Shown piece by piece: positions 1 to 7,526 of a stretch of 47,660 bases of DNA. The stretch lies in NCBI RefSeq assembly GCF_900120385.1, contig NZ_LT635494.1, forward strand, positions 1,599,606 through 1,647,265. The letters run 5' to 3'. How positions within the stretch are numbered: the stretch's first letter is position 1; every line of letters begins with the position of its first letter. This DNA is from Olsenella phocaeensis. GTDB lineage: Bacteria > Actinomycetota > Coriobacteriia > Coriobacteriales > Atopobiaceae. Under the pieces are notes generated by a model. The model searched no databases, was not told the origin of the DNA, and saw nothing but the letters and a program-made list of their open reading frames with translations. Position numbers and translations under genes: made by a program.

Positions 1-153
1 CACGTGGCGCGGCTCCGGCTGGGGGGCGGCGTCCTGCGCGGGCTCCTCGCCCGTCACGTCCGCACCCACCTCAGGGACCTGCGAGTCGGCGGGAGCCTGC
101 TGCTCCAGCTCCTCGTCCCCCTGTCGCTCGCTGCTGCGAAAGTGGTTGGCCAC
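1..153 (-). CDS. N-terminus of an unidentified protein, cut by the window edge
   Basis: Reading leftward from a GTG at 153 gives 51 residues (MANHFRSSERQGDEELEQQA and on) before the window ends. An AAAGGAG Shine-Dalgarno sits 6-7 nt upstream of the GTG, which supports the start. The visible part is hydrophilic, rich in Glu, Gln, Pro and Ala, and looks like a disordered leader rather than a folded domain. A TGCTAAAAT extended -10 lies about 45 nt upstream at 199-207. I do not recognise the family. The overlapping plus-strand reading frame has no ribosome site and is treated as a shadow. Confidence 0.6.
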   Translation of the reverse strand, partial: MANHFRSSERQGDEELEQQAPADSQVPEVGADVTGEEPAQDAAPQPEPRHV

Positions 154-198
154 AAGAGCTCCTTTTTCTACGTAGCGAAAACTGACAGATTCCGGTGC

Positions 199-207
199 AT
201 TTTAGCA
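199..207 (-). promoter_or_regulatory. Candidate extended -10 element for the left-edge gene
   Basis: The minus strand reads TGCTAAAAT here, a TGn-TAAAAT extended -10. It lies about 45 nt upstream of the GTG start at 153. No good -35 is visible at 16-18 bp. The rest of 208-318 shows no gene. Confidence 0.35.
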
Positions 208-318
208 AATGGCCCCAAAGCCGCAGCTTAGGGGCCAGCCACCGCACATATAAAGCACGCTGTGGCCCCGACCCCTAGGGGCGCGGGACTACAGCCATGC
301 CCATATGGCAGTCAGCTC

Positions 319-1260
319 CTAGTGGAGGAACTCCTCGACCTCGGCCTGGATGCCCCTTGCGTCCAGGCCATACTTGGCCAGCAGGTCCAACGCGGGTCCG
401 GACTCGCCGAAGACGTCACGCACGCCGACCTTGCGGACGGGCGTGGGGCAACTCGCACTGAGCGCGTCGCAGACGGCGCTGCCCAGGCCGCCGATGACGG
501 AGTGCTCCTCCACGGTGACGACCCTGCCGGTCTTCCTGGCCGAGGCGATGACGGTCTTCTCGTCGAGGGGCTTGATGGTGTGGATGTTCACGACCTCGGC
601 GCTGACGCCCCTCTCCGCGAGCGCCTCGGCGGCCTCGAGCGAGGCGGCGACCATGAGGCCGCAGGCGACGATGGTGACGTCCGTCCCCTCTCGCTCGACG
701 ATGCCCTTCCCCAGCTCGAACTCGTAGCTGGCGGGGTCGTGGAAGACGGGGCCGGCGAGGCGCCCGAAGCGCATGTAGACGGGACCGTCCAGCTCGTAGG
801 CGGCGCGGACGACCGCGCGCGCCTCGACGTCGTCGGAGGGGACGACCACGGTCATGCCGGGGATGGTGCGCATGAGGGCGATGTCCTCGTTGCACTGATG
901 CGTGGCACCATCCTCGCCCACCGAGATGCCGGCGTGCGTGGCGCCGATCTTGACGTTGAGGTGGGGGTAGCCGATGGAGTTGCGCACCTGCTCGAAGGCG
1001 CGACCGGCGGCGAACATCGCGAAGGTGCTCGCGAAGGCGACGCGCCCGGTGGTGGCGATGCCGGCCGACACGCCCATGAGGTTGCCCTCGGCGATGCCCA
1101 CGTCGAAGAAGCGGTCGGGGTAGGCCGCCTTGAACTTGCCCGTCTGGGTGGCGGCCGCGAGGTCCGCGTCCAGGACCACGAAGTCGTCGTGCTCGGCGCC
1201 CAGCTCGACGAGGGCCTCGCCGTAGCTCTGGCGCGTGGCGATCATCTTGGTGTCTGCCAT
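319..1260 (-). CDS. Transketolase, C-terminal subunit (pyrimidine-binding and C-terminal domains)
   Basis: 313 aa, matching the C-terminal half of transketolase as in two-gene transketolases. The catalytic-glutamate region reads GIAEGNLMGVSAG near residues 56-68, followed by FAAGRAFEQVRNSIGYPHLN and GATHAGISVGEDGATHQ, typical of the pyrimidine-binding domain. The C-terminal part (about 190-313) fits the transketolase C-terminal domain. The ATG at 1260 has a GAGGAGG site inside the end of the upstream half. Only 3 nt separate it from the stop of the N-terminal half, so the two are surely co-translated and form one heteromeric enzyme. It transfers two-carbon units between pentose and hexose phosphates, using the D-xylulose-5-P made by the epimerases encoded just upstream. 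Confidence 0.93.
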   Translation of the reverse strand: MADTKMIATRQSYGEALVELGAEHDDFVVLDADLAAATQTGKFKAAYPDRFFDVGIAEGNLMGVSAGIATTGRVAFASTFAMFAAGRAFEQVRNSIGYPHLNVKIGATHAGISVGEDGATHQCNEDIALMRTIPGMTVVVPSDDVEARAVVRAAYELDGPVYMRFGRLAGPVFHDPASYEFELGKGIVEREGTDVTIVACGLMVAASLEAAEALAERGVSAEVVNIHTIKPLDEKTVIASARKTGRVVTVEEHSVIGGLGSAVCDALSASCPTPVRKVGVRDVFGESGPALDLLAKYGLDARGIQAEVEEFLH

Positions 1261-1263
1261 CTG

Positions 1264-2082
1264 CTATGCCTCCTCGAGTTCTGCCATGGCCTGCGCGTAC
1301 TGCTCGTCGTTGGGGGCCTTGCCGTGCCAGCCCACCTGGTTCTCCATGAACGAGACGCCCTTGCCCTTCACGGTGTGGGCGACGACGCAGCTGGGAGAGC
1401 CCTTGGTCTGGCGCGCCTCGGCGAAGGCGGCGCGGAGCTGGTCGAAGTCGTTGCCGTCGGAGACCTCGACCACGTGGAAGTTGAAGGCCCGGAACTTGTC
1501 GGCGATGGGCTGGGCGGAGTTGACCTCCTCGATCGTGCCGTCGATCTGGAGCCCGTTGTTGTCGACGATGAGGCAGAGGTTGTCGAGCTGGTGGTTGCCG
1601 GCGAACATCGCGGCCTCCCAGACCTGGCCCTCCTCGATCTCTCCGTCACCCAGCAGGCAGTAGGTGCGGTAGGAGTCGCCCCAGTGCTTGGCGGCGAGCG
1701 CCATGCCCACCGCCGCCGAGACGCCCTGCCCCAGCGAGCCGGTGGTCATGTCGACGCCGGGGGTGTCATTCATGTTGGGATGGCCCTGCAGGTGGGAACC
1801 GATGTGGCGCAGGGTCTCGAGGTCCCCCGTGGGGAAGAAGCCCCTCTGCGCGAGCGTGGCATAGAGGCCCGGCGCGCAGTGGCCCTTGGAGAGGACGAAG
1901 CGGTCGCGGCTGGCCTTGCGGGGGTCGGCGGGGTCGACGTCCATCTCCTCGAAGTAGAGGTAGGTGAAGATCTCGGTCGCGGAGAGCGACCCACCGGGGT
2001 GGCCCGACTTGGCGGCGTGCGTGCCGGTCAGGATCCCCTTGCGGACCTCCCTGGCTATGGTCTTGAGCTCGTCATTGCCCAT
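1264..2082 (-). CDS. Transketolase, N-terminal subunit (thiamine diphosphate-binding)
   Basis: 272 aa. AKSGHPGGSLSATEIFTYL (about 24-42), LSKGHCAPGLYATLA (about 64-78) and GDGEIEEGQVWEA (the GDG diphosphate/Mg motif, about 144-156) with NNGLQIDG downstream are diagnostic for the N-terminal transketolase domain. The ATG at 2082 has a GAAGGAG site 6 nt upstream. It is the first gene after an intrinsic terminator at 2136-2171, so the pair either depends on readthrough from the transaldolase gene or has a promoter in the 100-nt gap. With the next gene it makes one complete transketolase. Confidence 0.93.
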   Translation of the reverse strand: MGNDELKTIAREVRKGILTGTHAAKSGHPGGSLSATEIFTYLYFEEMDVDPADPRKASRDRFVLSKGHCAPGLYATLAQRGFFPTGDLETLRHIGSHLQGHPNMNDTPGVDMTTGSLGQGVSAAVGMALAAKHWGDSYRTYCLLGDGEIEEGQVWEAAMFAGNHQLDNLCLIVDNNGLQIDGTIEEVNSAQPIADKFRAFNFHVVEVSDGNDFDQLRAAFAEARQTKGSPSCVVAHTVKGKGVSFMENQVGWHGKAPNDEQYAQAMAELEEA

Positions 2083-2135
2083 GGCGTCTCCTTCTGTCGT
2101 CTTGTCTTGCCAAGGGGGGTGCGCCCCTCTCGGCT

Positions 2136-2171
2136 AAAAAAGTCCCGGCCGGCAGAGACGCCGACCGGGAC
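2136..2171 (-). terminator. Intrinsic terminator after the transaldolase gene
   Basis: The minus strand gives a GTCCCGG/CCGGGAC stem, with an inner CGGC/GCCG helix, followed directly by six T residues. It lies 15 nt downstream of the transaldolase stop and upstream of the transketolase pair, so it should lower or separate transketolase expression from the upstream epimerase operon. Confidence 0.85.
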
Positions 2172-2185
2172 CTGCTGGTGCTTTC

Positions 2186-2869
2186 CTACGCCTCTGCGGT
2201 GACCTTGGCCCAGTCTGCGGCAAAGAGCTCGAGGCCGCGGTCGGTGAGTGGGTGGTGCACGCACTTCTTGAGCGCGCCGAAGGGCACCGTGGCGATGTCG
2301 GCGCCAAGGAGCGCCGCCTGGGTCACGTGGTGCGGCGTGCGCACGGACGCGGTGATGATCTCTGGGCCGTCCTCCTCGTCCCAGTAGCCGTAGCTGTAGT
2401 TGTGGACGGCGTCGATCATCTCCTCCAAGTGGTCGAGGCCCTCGTCACCGATGTCGTCGAAACGGCCGACGAAGGGGCTGATGTAGCGGGCGCCGGCACG
2501 AGCCGCAAGCAGCGCCTGGGGAGCGGAGAAGACCAGGGTGCAGTTGACGCGAATCCCCTCCTTGGCCAGGGTGTGCATGGCGGGCAAACTTGCCTCGCAG
2601 ATGGGGAGCTTGACCACGATGTTGGGTGCGAGAGAGGCAAGGCGACGACCCTCGGCGATCATGTCCTCGGTGGTCTCGGCGGTGGACTCTGCCGAGACGG
2701 GCAGGCCCTCGCAGATCTGGCAGATCTTGACCATGTGGCCCTCGAAGTCGGCGAGCTTTCCGCCGGTCTTGGCATAGAGGCTCGGGTTGGTGGTCACGCC
2801 AGAGAGGCAACCCCAGGACTCCGCCTCCTTGATCTCATCGAGGTCCGCGGTATCGACGAAGAACTTCAT
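2186..2869 (-). CDS. Transaldolase / fructose-6-phosphate aldolase family protein (TalC/MipB type)
   Basis: 227 aa from the ATG at 2869, which has AAAGGAGCTCTTC in front; longer upstream starts lack a site. MKFFVDTADLDEIKEA at the N-terminus, GVTTNPSLYAKTGG (about 23-36), NIVVKLPICEA with the Schiff-base lysine (about 82-92), NCTLVFSAPQALLAARAGA and YISPFVGRFDD are the standard motifs of the small class I transaldolase/FSA family, which is usually about 215-230 aa. It would rearrange sedoheptulose-7-P and glyceraldehyde-3-P, or cleave fructose-6-P; sequence alone does not settle which. A TAATAT -10 candidate at 2942-2947 and an inverted repeat GGGATA-gcc-TATCCC at 2951-2965 lie upstream. Confidence 0.9.
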   Translation of the reverse strand: MKFFVDTADLDEIKEAESWGCLSGVTTNPSLYAKTGGKLADFEGHMVKICQICEGLPVSAESTAETTEDMIAEGRRLASLAPNIVVKLPICEASLPAMHTLAKEGIRVNCTLVFSAPQALLAARAGARYISPFVGRFDDIGDEGLDHLEEMIDAVHNYSYGYWDEEDGPEIITASVRTPHHVTQAALLGADIATVPFGALKKCVHHPLTDRGLELFAADWAKVTAEA

Positions 2870-2941
2870 GAAGAGCTCCTTTCGACGCGCCCGCCAACGG
2901 GCGACTTCCACCGTACTTGAGCGAAGTGGCCAGATGGCACC

Positions 2942-2965
2942 ATATTACAAGGGATAGCCTATCCC
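2942..2965 (-). promoter_or_regulatory. Candidate -10 and adjacent inverted repeat upstream of the transaldolase gene
   Basis: The minus strand has TAATAT at 2947-2942. Immediately upstream, overlapping the 3' end of the ulaE-type gene, is the perfect repeat GGGATA-GCC-TATCCC (2951-2965). The layout suggests an internal promoter with an operator in the -35 zone. There is no clear -35. Confidence 0.35.
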
Positions 2966-3819
2966 AGCTCTGCCATCGCGGCGTCGATCTTTTCGCGGAC
3001 GAACTCGGATGCATGGGCCACGTCGTCCCTCCAGGCATCGGAGCCGAGGTACCACATCTCGCAGACGTAGCGACGAACCCCCTGGGGGACGAGCTGGGAG
3101 AGGGCGCCCTCGTAGTCGGTCGTACCCTGCCCGAAGAGCATGTCACGATACTTGCCCGCCTCGGTCGCCTTCATGTGAGCCGCGAAGATGTGCCCGGCGC
3201 CAGTCGCGATGTCATCCGCGACCGACTTGCCATAGATCAGCGAGGCATTGGTCAGGTTGCCCGCGTCGGGATAGACGCCCAGGAAGGGGCTGCCCACGAG
3301 GTCGACGTAGCACATGGCCTTCTCGACCGTGTCCATGAAGGGAGTCTCCATGGTCTCGAAGCCCATCACGACGCCCGCGCTGGCCGCCATCTCGGTTGCC
3401 TTGGCCAGGTTCTCGGCGAAGTACCTCTCGGAGTCGGCGTGAGCGTCCTCCTCGTAGTAGGCGTCGTAACCGGCCAGCTGGATGATGTGCAGGCCGAGGT
3501 CGCAGGCGAGGTCGAGCGCCTTGTCCATCATGACCAGGGCGTACTCGCGCTTCTTGGGGTCCTTTGCCCCGAGGGGCCACTTGCGGTGGCCCGAGAGGCA
3601 CATGGAGCCCAGGGGCACGCCCGTGTTGCGCATGGCCTCGACCACCGCGCCCCTCTCCGCAGCAGTCCAGTCCAGGCGTGCCTGGCGGGCGTCGGACTCG
3701 TCGACCGAGATCTCCATGTAGTCGAACCCGGCCTCGGCAGTCACCTGGAGACGCTCCTCCCAGCTCAGGTCCTGGGGGGTCGCCTTCTCGTACAGTCCCA
3801 GCTCGTAGCTCTTGCCCAT
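2959..3819 (-). CDS. ulaE: L-ribulose/L-xylulose-5-phosphate 3-epimerase (UlaE/SgbU type)
   Basis: 286 aa TIM-barrel epimerase. The N-terminal YELGLYEKATPQDLSWEERL and AGFDYMEISVDESDARQARL match UlaE/SgbU closely, and the length equals the family's (about 284). Metal-site regions include FETMETPFMDTVEKA, YPDAGNLTNAS, HIFAAHMKATEAGKYRDMLF and VCEMWY. It interconverts L-xylulose-5-P and L-ribulose-5-P in ascorbate and L-xylulose catabolism. The ATG at 3819 has a GAAGGGAG site. It follows the 4-epimerase gene with a GC hairpin in the 72-nt gap (3837-3865). Confidence 0.92.
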   Translation of the reverse strand: MGKSYELGLYEKATPQDLSWEERLQVTAEAGFDYMEISVDESDARQARLDWTAAERGAVVEAMRNTGVPLGSMCLSGHRKWPLGAKDPKKREYALVMMDKALDLACDLGLHIIQLAGYDAYYEEDAHADSERYFAENLAKATEMAASAGVVMGFETMETPFMDTVEKAMCYVDLVGSPFLGVYPDAGNLTNASLIYGKSVADDIATGAGHIFAAHMKATEAGKYRDMLFGQGTTDYEGALSQLVPQGVRRYVCEMWYLGSDAWRDDVAHASEFVREKIDAAMAELG

Positions 3820-3836
3820 GGGGCTCCCTTCGTAGC

Positions 3837-3865
3837 GCCGCGGGACGGAGGCCCAGCCCCGCGGC
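3837..3865 (-). other. GC-rich intercistronic hairpin (4-epimerase / 3-epimerase gap)
   Basis: Perfect 8-bp arms GCCGCGGG (3837-3844) and CCCGCGGC (3858-3865) with a 13-nt loop. There is no T tract, so it is more likely an RNA-stability element or weak attenuator than a full terminator. Confidence 0.5.
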
Positions 3866-3891
3866 CGGATGACATGCCCTTGCGCGACGCC

Positions 3892-4608
3892 CTACTTCCC
3901 CTGGCCGTAGTAGGCGTTGGGGCCGTGCTTGCGCATGTAGTGCTTGTCGAGCAGATACTGCGGGGCCTCTGCCTCCTTGACCGGCTTGCCCATCACGCCG
4001 CAGAGGGTCTCGGTGCGCAGGCCCATGAGCGCCGTCTCTTCCATCACCTTGGCGTGGTAGACAGCCTGCGCCGCGTCCTTGCCCCAGCTGAAGGGTCCAT
4101 GGTTGCGCACGAGGCAGCCAGGCTGGGCGATGGGGTCCAGGGCCTCGAAGCCCTCGGCGATGACCTTGCCGGTGTTGAGCTCGTAGGCCTCCTCGATCTC
4201 TTCCTTGGTAAGGCCCCTCATGCAGGGGATGGAGCCATAGAAGTAGTCGGCCTGCGTGGTGCCGTAGCAGGGGATGGAACGACCGGCCTGGGCCCAGGCC
4301 ACGGCGCAGTTGGAGTGGGTGTGGACGATGCCGCCGACCTTGTCTCCCCAGACCTTGTAGAGGTAGGCGTGGGTGGGCGTGTCGGAGGAGGGGTTGAGCT
4401 CGCCCTCCACCACCTTGCCATCGAGGTCGCACACCACGAGCTTGTCGGGCGTGAGCTCGTCGTAGTCGACGCCGGAGGGCTTGATCACGAACAGGCCGCT
4501 CTCGCGGTCGAGCTCGGAGGCATTGCCCCAGGTGAAGACGACCAGGTCGAACTTGGGAAGGTCCATGTTGGCCTCGTAGACCTTCTCGCGCAGTTCCTTG
4601 AGCATCAT
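3892..4608 (-). CDS. ulaF: L-ribulose-5-phosphate 4-epimerase (AraD/UlaF/SgbE)
   Basis: About 238 aa, class II aldolase fold. Visible motifs are FTWGNASELDRESGLFVIKP, SGVDYDEL, PSSDTPTHAYLY, IVHTHSNCAVAWA (zinc His-Thr-His near residue 95), YGTTQADYFYG and LVRNHGPFSWG (third zinc His). It makes D-xylulose-5-P from L-ribulose-5-P. Two adjacent ATGs (4608 and 4605) follow GAGGGG; family alignment slightly favours the second, MLKEL. The frame stays open upstream to 4839, but that part is not family-like. No other araD is visible although araA and a kinase occur at 34-37 kb, so this enzyme probably serves both the ascorbate/xylulose and arabinose routes. Confidence 0.93.
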   Translation of the reverse strand: MMLKELREKVYEANMDLPKFDLVVFTWGNASELDRESGLFVIKPSGVDYDELTPDKLVVCDLDGKVVEGELNPSSDTPTHAYLYKVWGDKVGGIVHTHSNCAVAWAQAGRSIPCYGTTQADYFYGSIPCMRGLTKEEIEEAYELNTGKVIAEGFEALDPIAQPGCLVRNHGPFSWGKDAAQAVYHAKVMEETALMGLRTETLCGVMGKPVKEAEAPQYLLDKHYMRKHGPNAYYGQGK

Positions 4609-4708
4609 TGTGACCCCTCTCGTCGGGTTCCATGCTTCGGTCCGTCTCGGCAGCAGCCGTGGAGAACGACTCAATTCTAGCGCGGGGAGGACCCCGTGCC
4701 CTTTCCCG

Positions 4709-6262
4709 CTACGCCTTTGCCAGACCCTCGGCCTGTAGTTGGGCAAGCTCCTCCATCTGGGTCCAGAGGCCATCCAGGCAGTCGACCGTCCGCTGGTAGA
4801 GTCGGTACTTCCGGTCATAGACATTGCGGAGCCTCGCATTGGGCTCGAAGCGGCCGCCCACCTCGACCATGTTCCTCACGGCGTCGTCCATGCTTGCGTA
4901 GGCGCCCGTCGCCACGGCGCCTGCGATGGCGCACCCCAGGGCGCCGGCCTCGTCTGCCACCACGGTCTCGATGGGCGTCTGCATGACGTCGGCGAACATC
5001 TGGGCCCAGACCTTGGAGCGCGCGGCACCGCCCGAGAGCCTGATGACGCAAGGTGCGCTCTCGCGCGACGCGAGCAAGCGCTCGTAGTGCACGCGATGGC
5101 AGAAGGCTATGCCCTCGTACACCGCCCTTGCCATGTGCCTGCGCGTATGCGAGACGTTGAGCCCCACGAAGGCCGACTTGGCGTTGGGATGCGCGTTGGT
5201 GCCCATGAGGAAGGGCAGGAACACGGGCACGAAGGCATGTGGCCCAACGGACTCCACCCAGCCGTTCACCACGTCGTAGACGCTCGACCCGCTCGCCTCC
5301 GCAGCATCCGCGAGCTCGGGAAGCAGCTGGCGCACGAACCACTCGTTGTTTCCCGCCGAGGTTGAACTCGACTCCTCGACGAGGTAGTAGCCGGGCAGGC
5401 AGTAGAGCGAGTTCATGGCGACGCTGCCATCCACCACGGGGTCGCGCCTCACGTACTCGTTGATCGACCAGGTCCCCGCGATCATGCAGACGAGCTCCCC
5501 CGAGGTGACCCCGGAGGCCAGCGCGCAGGCGTCGATGTCAAAGAAGCCGCCCACCACCGGCGTGCCGGCGACGAGTCCGCAGGCGGCAGCGGCCTCTTCG
5601 CTCACGCCACCCGCGACCTCGTCGGAGCCGCAGAGGGGGGGAAGGGCGTCCCAGACCTCCGTGATGCCGAAGAGCTCGAGGAGCCGGTGGTCGTAAGCGC
5701 GGGTGCGCAGGTTCATGAGGTTGCTGCCCGAGTAGTCGGTGAGCTCTCCGCGGGCCTCCCCCGTCAGCCGGAAGCGAATGTAGTCCTTGCACTCGAAGAC
5801 ATAGCCCACGTTGGCATAGACCTCGGGCTCGTTGTCGCGGATCCAGGCGAGGAGCGCGGGAGGCTGGCAGCTCATGACGTGCTGGCAGGAGAGCTCGAAG
5901 GCCCTCTCCTCCGTGCCGCCCTCGCGCCAAGCGCCGACGTAGGCGAAGGCACGGTTGTCGGTCGAGGAGATGGCCCTGCGTGCAGGACGGCCGTCCCTGC
6001 CCCAGAGGTAAAGCCCCTTGCCGTGGCCACACACCCCCACGCTGGCGATCTCGCTGGCGTCCGCGCCAGAGCGTTCGACGACCTCGCGGACCACCGCGCA
6101 GTTGGCATCCCAGAGCTCGTCCATGTCGCGCTCCACGAAGTCAGGGCGTGGGGTGACGGAGGGCGTCGCGGCGGACGCCGAGCAGAGCTGCCGCCCCCTC
6201 TGATCGAAGAGGGCGGCCTTGGTGGTGGTTCCGCCGTTGTCCAGTCCCAGGTAGTAGCTCAT
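4709..6262 (-). CDS. FGGY-family carbohydrate kinase, L-xylulose kinase (LyxK)-like
   Basis: 517 aa, a full-length FGGY kinase. The N-terminal phosphate motif is LGLDNGGTTTKAALFDQ. Other motifs are FVERDMDELWDANCAVVREV, GVCGHGKGLYLWG, GTPVVGGFFDIDACALASG, the ATP-side MIAGTWSINEY, and IRLSGGAARSKVWAQMFADV near residue 420. The pattern (ERDM-ELW, HGKGL, DNRA) is closest in my memory to LyxK and related L-xylulose/3-keto-L-gulonate kinases. With the epimerase genes downstream, phosphorylation of L-xylulose to L-xylulose-5-P is the best guess; 3-keto-L-gulonate is the main alternative. The ATG at 6262 has GAAGGAG upstream. The 100-nt gap to the next gene holds only a small GGGG/CCCC hairpin near 4683-4696. 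Confidence 0.82.
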   Translation of the reverse strand: MSYYLGLDNGGTTTKAALFDQRGRQLCSASAATPSVTPRPDFVERDMDELWDANCAVVREVVERSGADASEIASVGVCGHGKGLYLWGRDGRPARRAISSTDNRAFAYVGAWREGGTEERAFELSCQHVMSCQPPALLAWIRDNEPEVYANVGYVFECKDYIRFRLTGEARGELTDYSGSNLMNLRTRAYDHRLLELFGITEVWDALPPLCGSDEVAGGVSEEAAAACGLVAGTPVVGGFFDIDACALASGVTSGELVCMIAGTWSINEYVRRDPVVDGSVAMNSLYCLPGYYLVEESSSTSAGNNEWFVRQLLPELADAAEASGSSVYDVVNGWVESVGPHAFVPVFLPFLMGTNAHPNAKSAFVGLNVSHTRRHMARAVYEGIAFCHRVHYERLLASRESAPCVIRLSGGAARSKVWAQMFADVMQTPIETVVADEAGALGCAIAGAVATGAYASMDDAVRNMVEVGGRFEPNARLRNVYDRKYRLYQRTVDCLDGLWTQMEELAQLQAEGLAKA

Positions 6263-6283
6263 CGGTCGCTCCTTCGCGTAGGC

Positions 6284-6319
6284 CAGGAAGGGCGGCCATG
6301 TAGACGGTCGCCCTTCCTG
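6284..6319 (-). other. GC-rich intercistronic hairpin (TIM-barrel gene / FGGY kinase gap)
   Basis: Perfect 11-bp arms CAGGAAGGGCG (6284-6294) and CGCCCTTCCTG (6309-6319) with a 14-nt loop filling most of a 63-nt gap. No T run follows. Confidence 0.55.
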
Positions 6320-6325
6320 GGCAGA

Positions 6326-7249
6326 CTAGTACTCCATGCCCGCTAGGTCGAAGCAGCGCTGCAGGAACTTGCGGGCGTGCTCCTCGACGAGCCAGAGGTG
6401 GGCTCCCGGGTATCCGTGGATCTCGACCGAGGCGTACACGTCGCTCACGCCCTCGGGCTTGTCGAAGGAGGCGACCTTGCTCACGATCTGGGCGCCGACC
6501 TCGGGGGTCAGGAAGCCGTCGGTCTGCCAATCGGGCTCGTAGGCGCAGTCCATGTGGAGGTCTCCGAAGCAAGGGTGCGTCACGTCGGTGATGGCGTCGC
6601 AGAGGTGGAACTGCGCCAGGTAGGGCGAGGCGAGTTCGAGGGACCTCATGAGGTCGATCCCGCCCAGGGCCTCATGCGCGCTGTCCCAGTGGATGTAGGC
6701 GTTGGCGCACTGCTCGTGAATGGGCTTGAACCAGACGACGTCCTCCTCCATGGGGCCGATGAGCTGCTTCTTGTACGCATAGCGGTCCAACGGCTCGATG
6801 GTCAGCTTGAGCCCCAGGCCGTCCAGGTGCTCGGCAAGCTCACAGACGGACTCAGAGAGCACGGCCTTGGCCAGGCCGCGCAGGGCCGCCCCGGGGTCGT
6901 CTCCGCTGGGGATGCAGATGTTGGTGTAGCCGCAGTCCGCCGCGTACTCCGAGAGCTGCTTCACCAGGGCGACGGCGCGCCTGCGGCCGGCCTCGTCCAG
7001 GTCGGCTAGGCTCAGGCCTTGCGCCTTCACGTAGGGGGTGACTGATGTGCCGCCAAAGAGGCCCTGGCCGTCGATGAGCGAGCGGATGGCCTTGCGGTTC
7101 TCGGCGTCGAAGAACACGGGGAGCTCCACGCCACGATAGAAGCCGAGGCTCGTGGCCTTGCGTGCCACCTCCAGCATGCGCGCCTCGTCGTACATGTAGG
7201 GCATGAACATCTCTAGCAGGTGGGCCGAAGTGAGAATCCTTTGTGACAT
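6326..7249 (-). CDS. Sugar phosphate isomerase/epimerase-like TIM-barrel protein
   Basis: 307 aa, AP-endonuclease-2/xylose-isomerase-like TIM barrel. Putative metal ligands fall in the usual order: LTIEPLDRYAYKK (Glu, about residue 152), YIHWDSAHEALGG (Asp/His, about 187-190), LAQFHLCDAITD (His, about 215) and YASVEIHGYPG (Glu, about 273). It is the first gene of the epimerase/kinase operon, 63 nt ahead of the kinase, with GAAAGGAG in front of the ATG at 7249. It may isomerise the free sugar to the ketose that the kinase uses. The substrate cannot be read from the sequence. Confidence 0.8.
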   Translation of the reverse strand: MSQRILTSAHLLEMFMPYMYDEARMLEVARKATSLGFYRGVELPVFFDAENRKAIRSLIDGQGLFGGTSVTPYVKAQGLSLADLDEAGRRRAVALVKQLSEYAADCGYTNICIPSGDDPGAALRGLAKAVLSESVCELAEHLDGLGLKLTIEPLDRYAYKKQLIGPMEEDVVWFKPIHEQCANAYIHWDSAHEALGGIDLMRSLELASPYLAQFHLCDAITDVTHPCFGDLHMDCAYEPDWQTDGFLTPEVGAQIVSKVASFDKPEGVSDVYASVEIHGYPGAHLWLVEEHARKFLQRCFDLAGMEY

Positions 7250-7526
7250 GACTTCTTGCTCCTTTCGATCCTTCTGACATACCAGAGCGCACTAATCCGC
7301 AACGAACCGGTAGCTGGACACAGTCTGATTTCTGTACCGTCCCTGCTTGTTGTAAGACTTTGAACCAAGTGTAATATCAATTCGAGCTCATCTATATGAG
7401 CGGTCTAATATAGAGTTCAAACGGATATTTTTGGCGATTGCCCCTGCTTTTCATTGCCTGTTCAGCCATACTGATGTAGAGAGTTTTTTTCTTTGGTATT
7501 CCAGTACGTAAGGGAGAGGAGCCAAA
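7250..7526. promoter_or_regulatory. Divergent control region between the C5-sugar operon and the PanE-like gene
   Basis: AT-rich 277-bp gap with no gene. It holds a perfect inverted repeat GCTCAT-CTAT-ATGAGC (7386-7401) and a 7-bp inverted pair TTTGAAC (7359-7365) / GTTCAAA (7415-7421). For the plus-strand gene, TTGCCT-N17-TAGAGA (about 7456-7484) is a possible promoter. TTTGAAC also occurs in the ula control region at 20.8-21.2 kb, hinting at a shared regulator. Confidence 0.45.

Noticed and set aside
262-2202. Long plus-strand open frame of about 646 codons, and many similar long frames opposite or inside real genes (for example 37194-39887, 16709-18532, 9689-12343)
   Set aside because: They are antisense to or out of frame with well-matched genes, have no ribosome sites, and show low-complexity Arg/Ala/Gly/Val-rich translations typical of GC-rich shadows.
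4609-4839. N-terminal extension of the ribulose-5-phosphate 4-epimerase to 4839
   Set aside because: The extra 77 residues are Arg/Ser/Pro-rich and not family-like. The ATG pair at 4608/4605 has a ribosome site and matches the family start.
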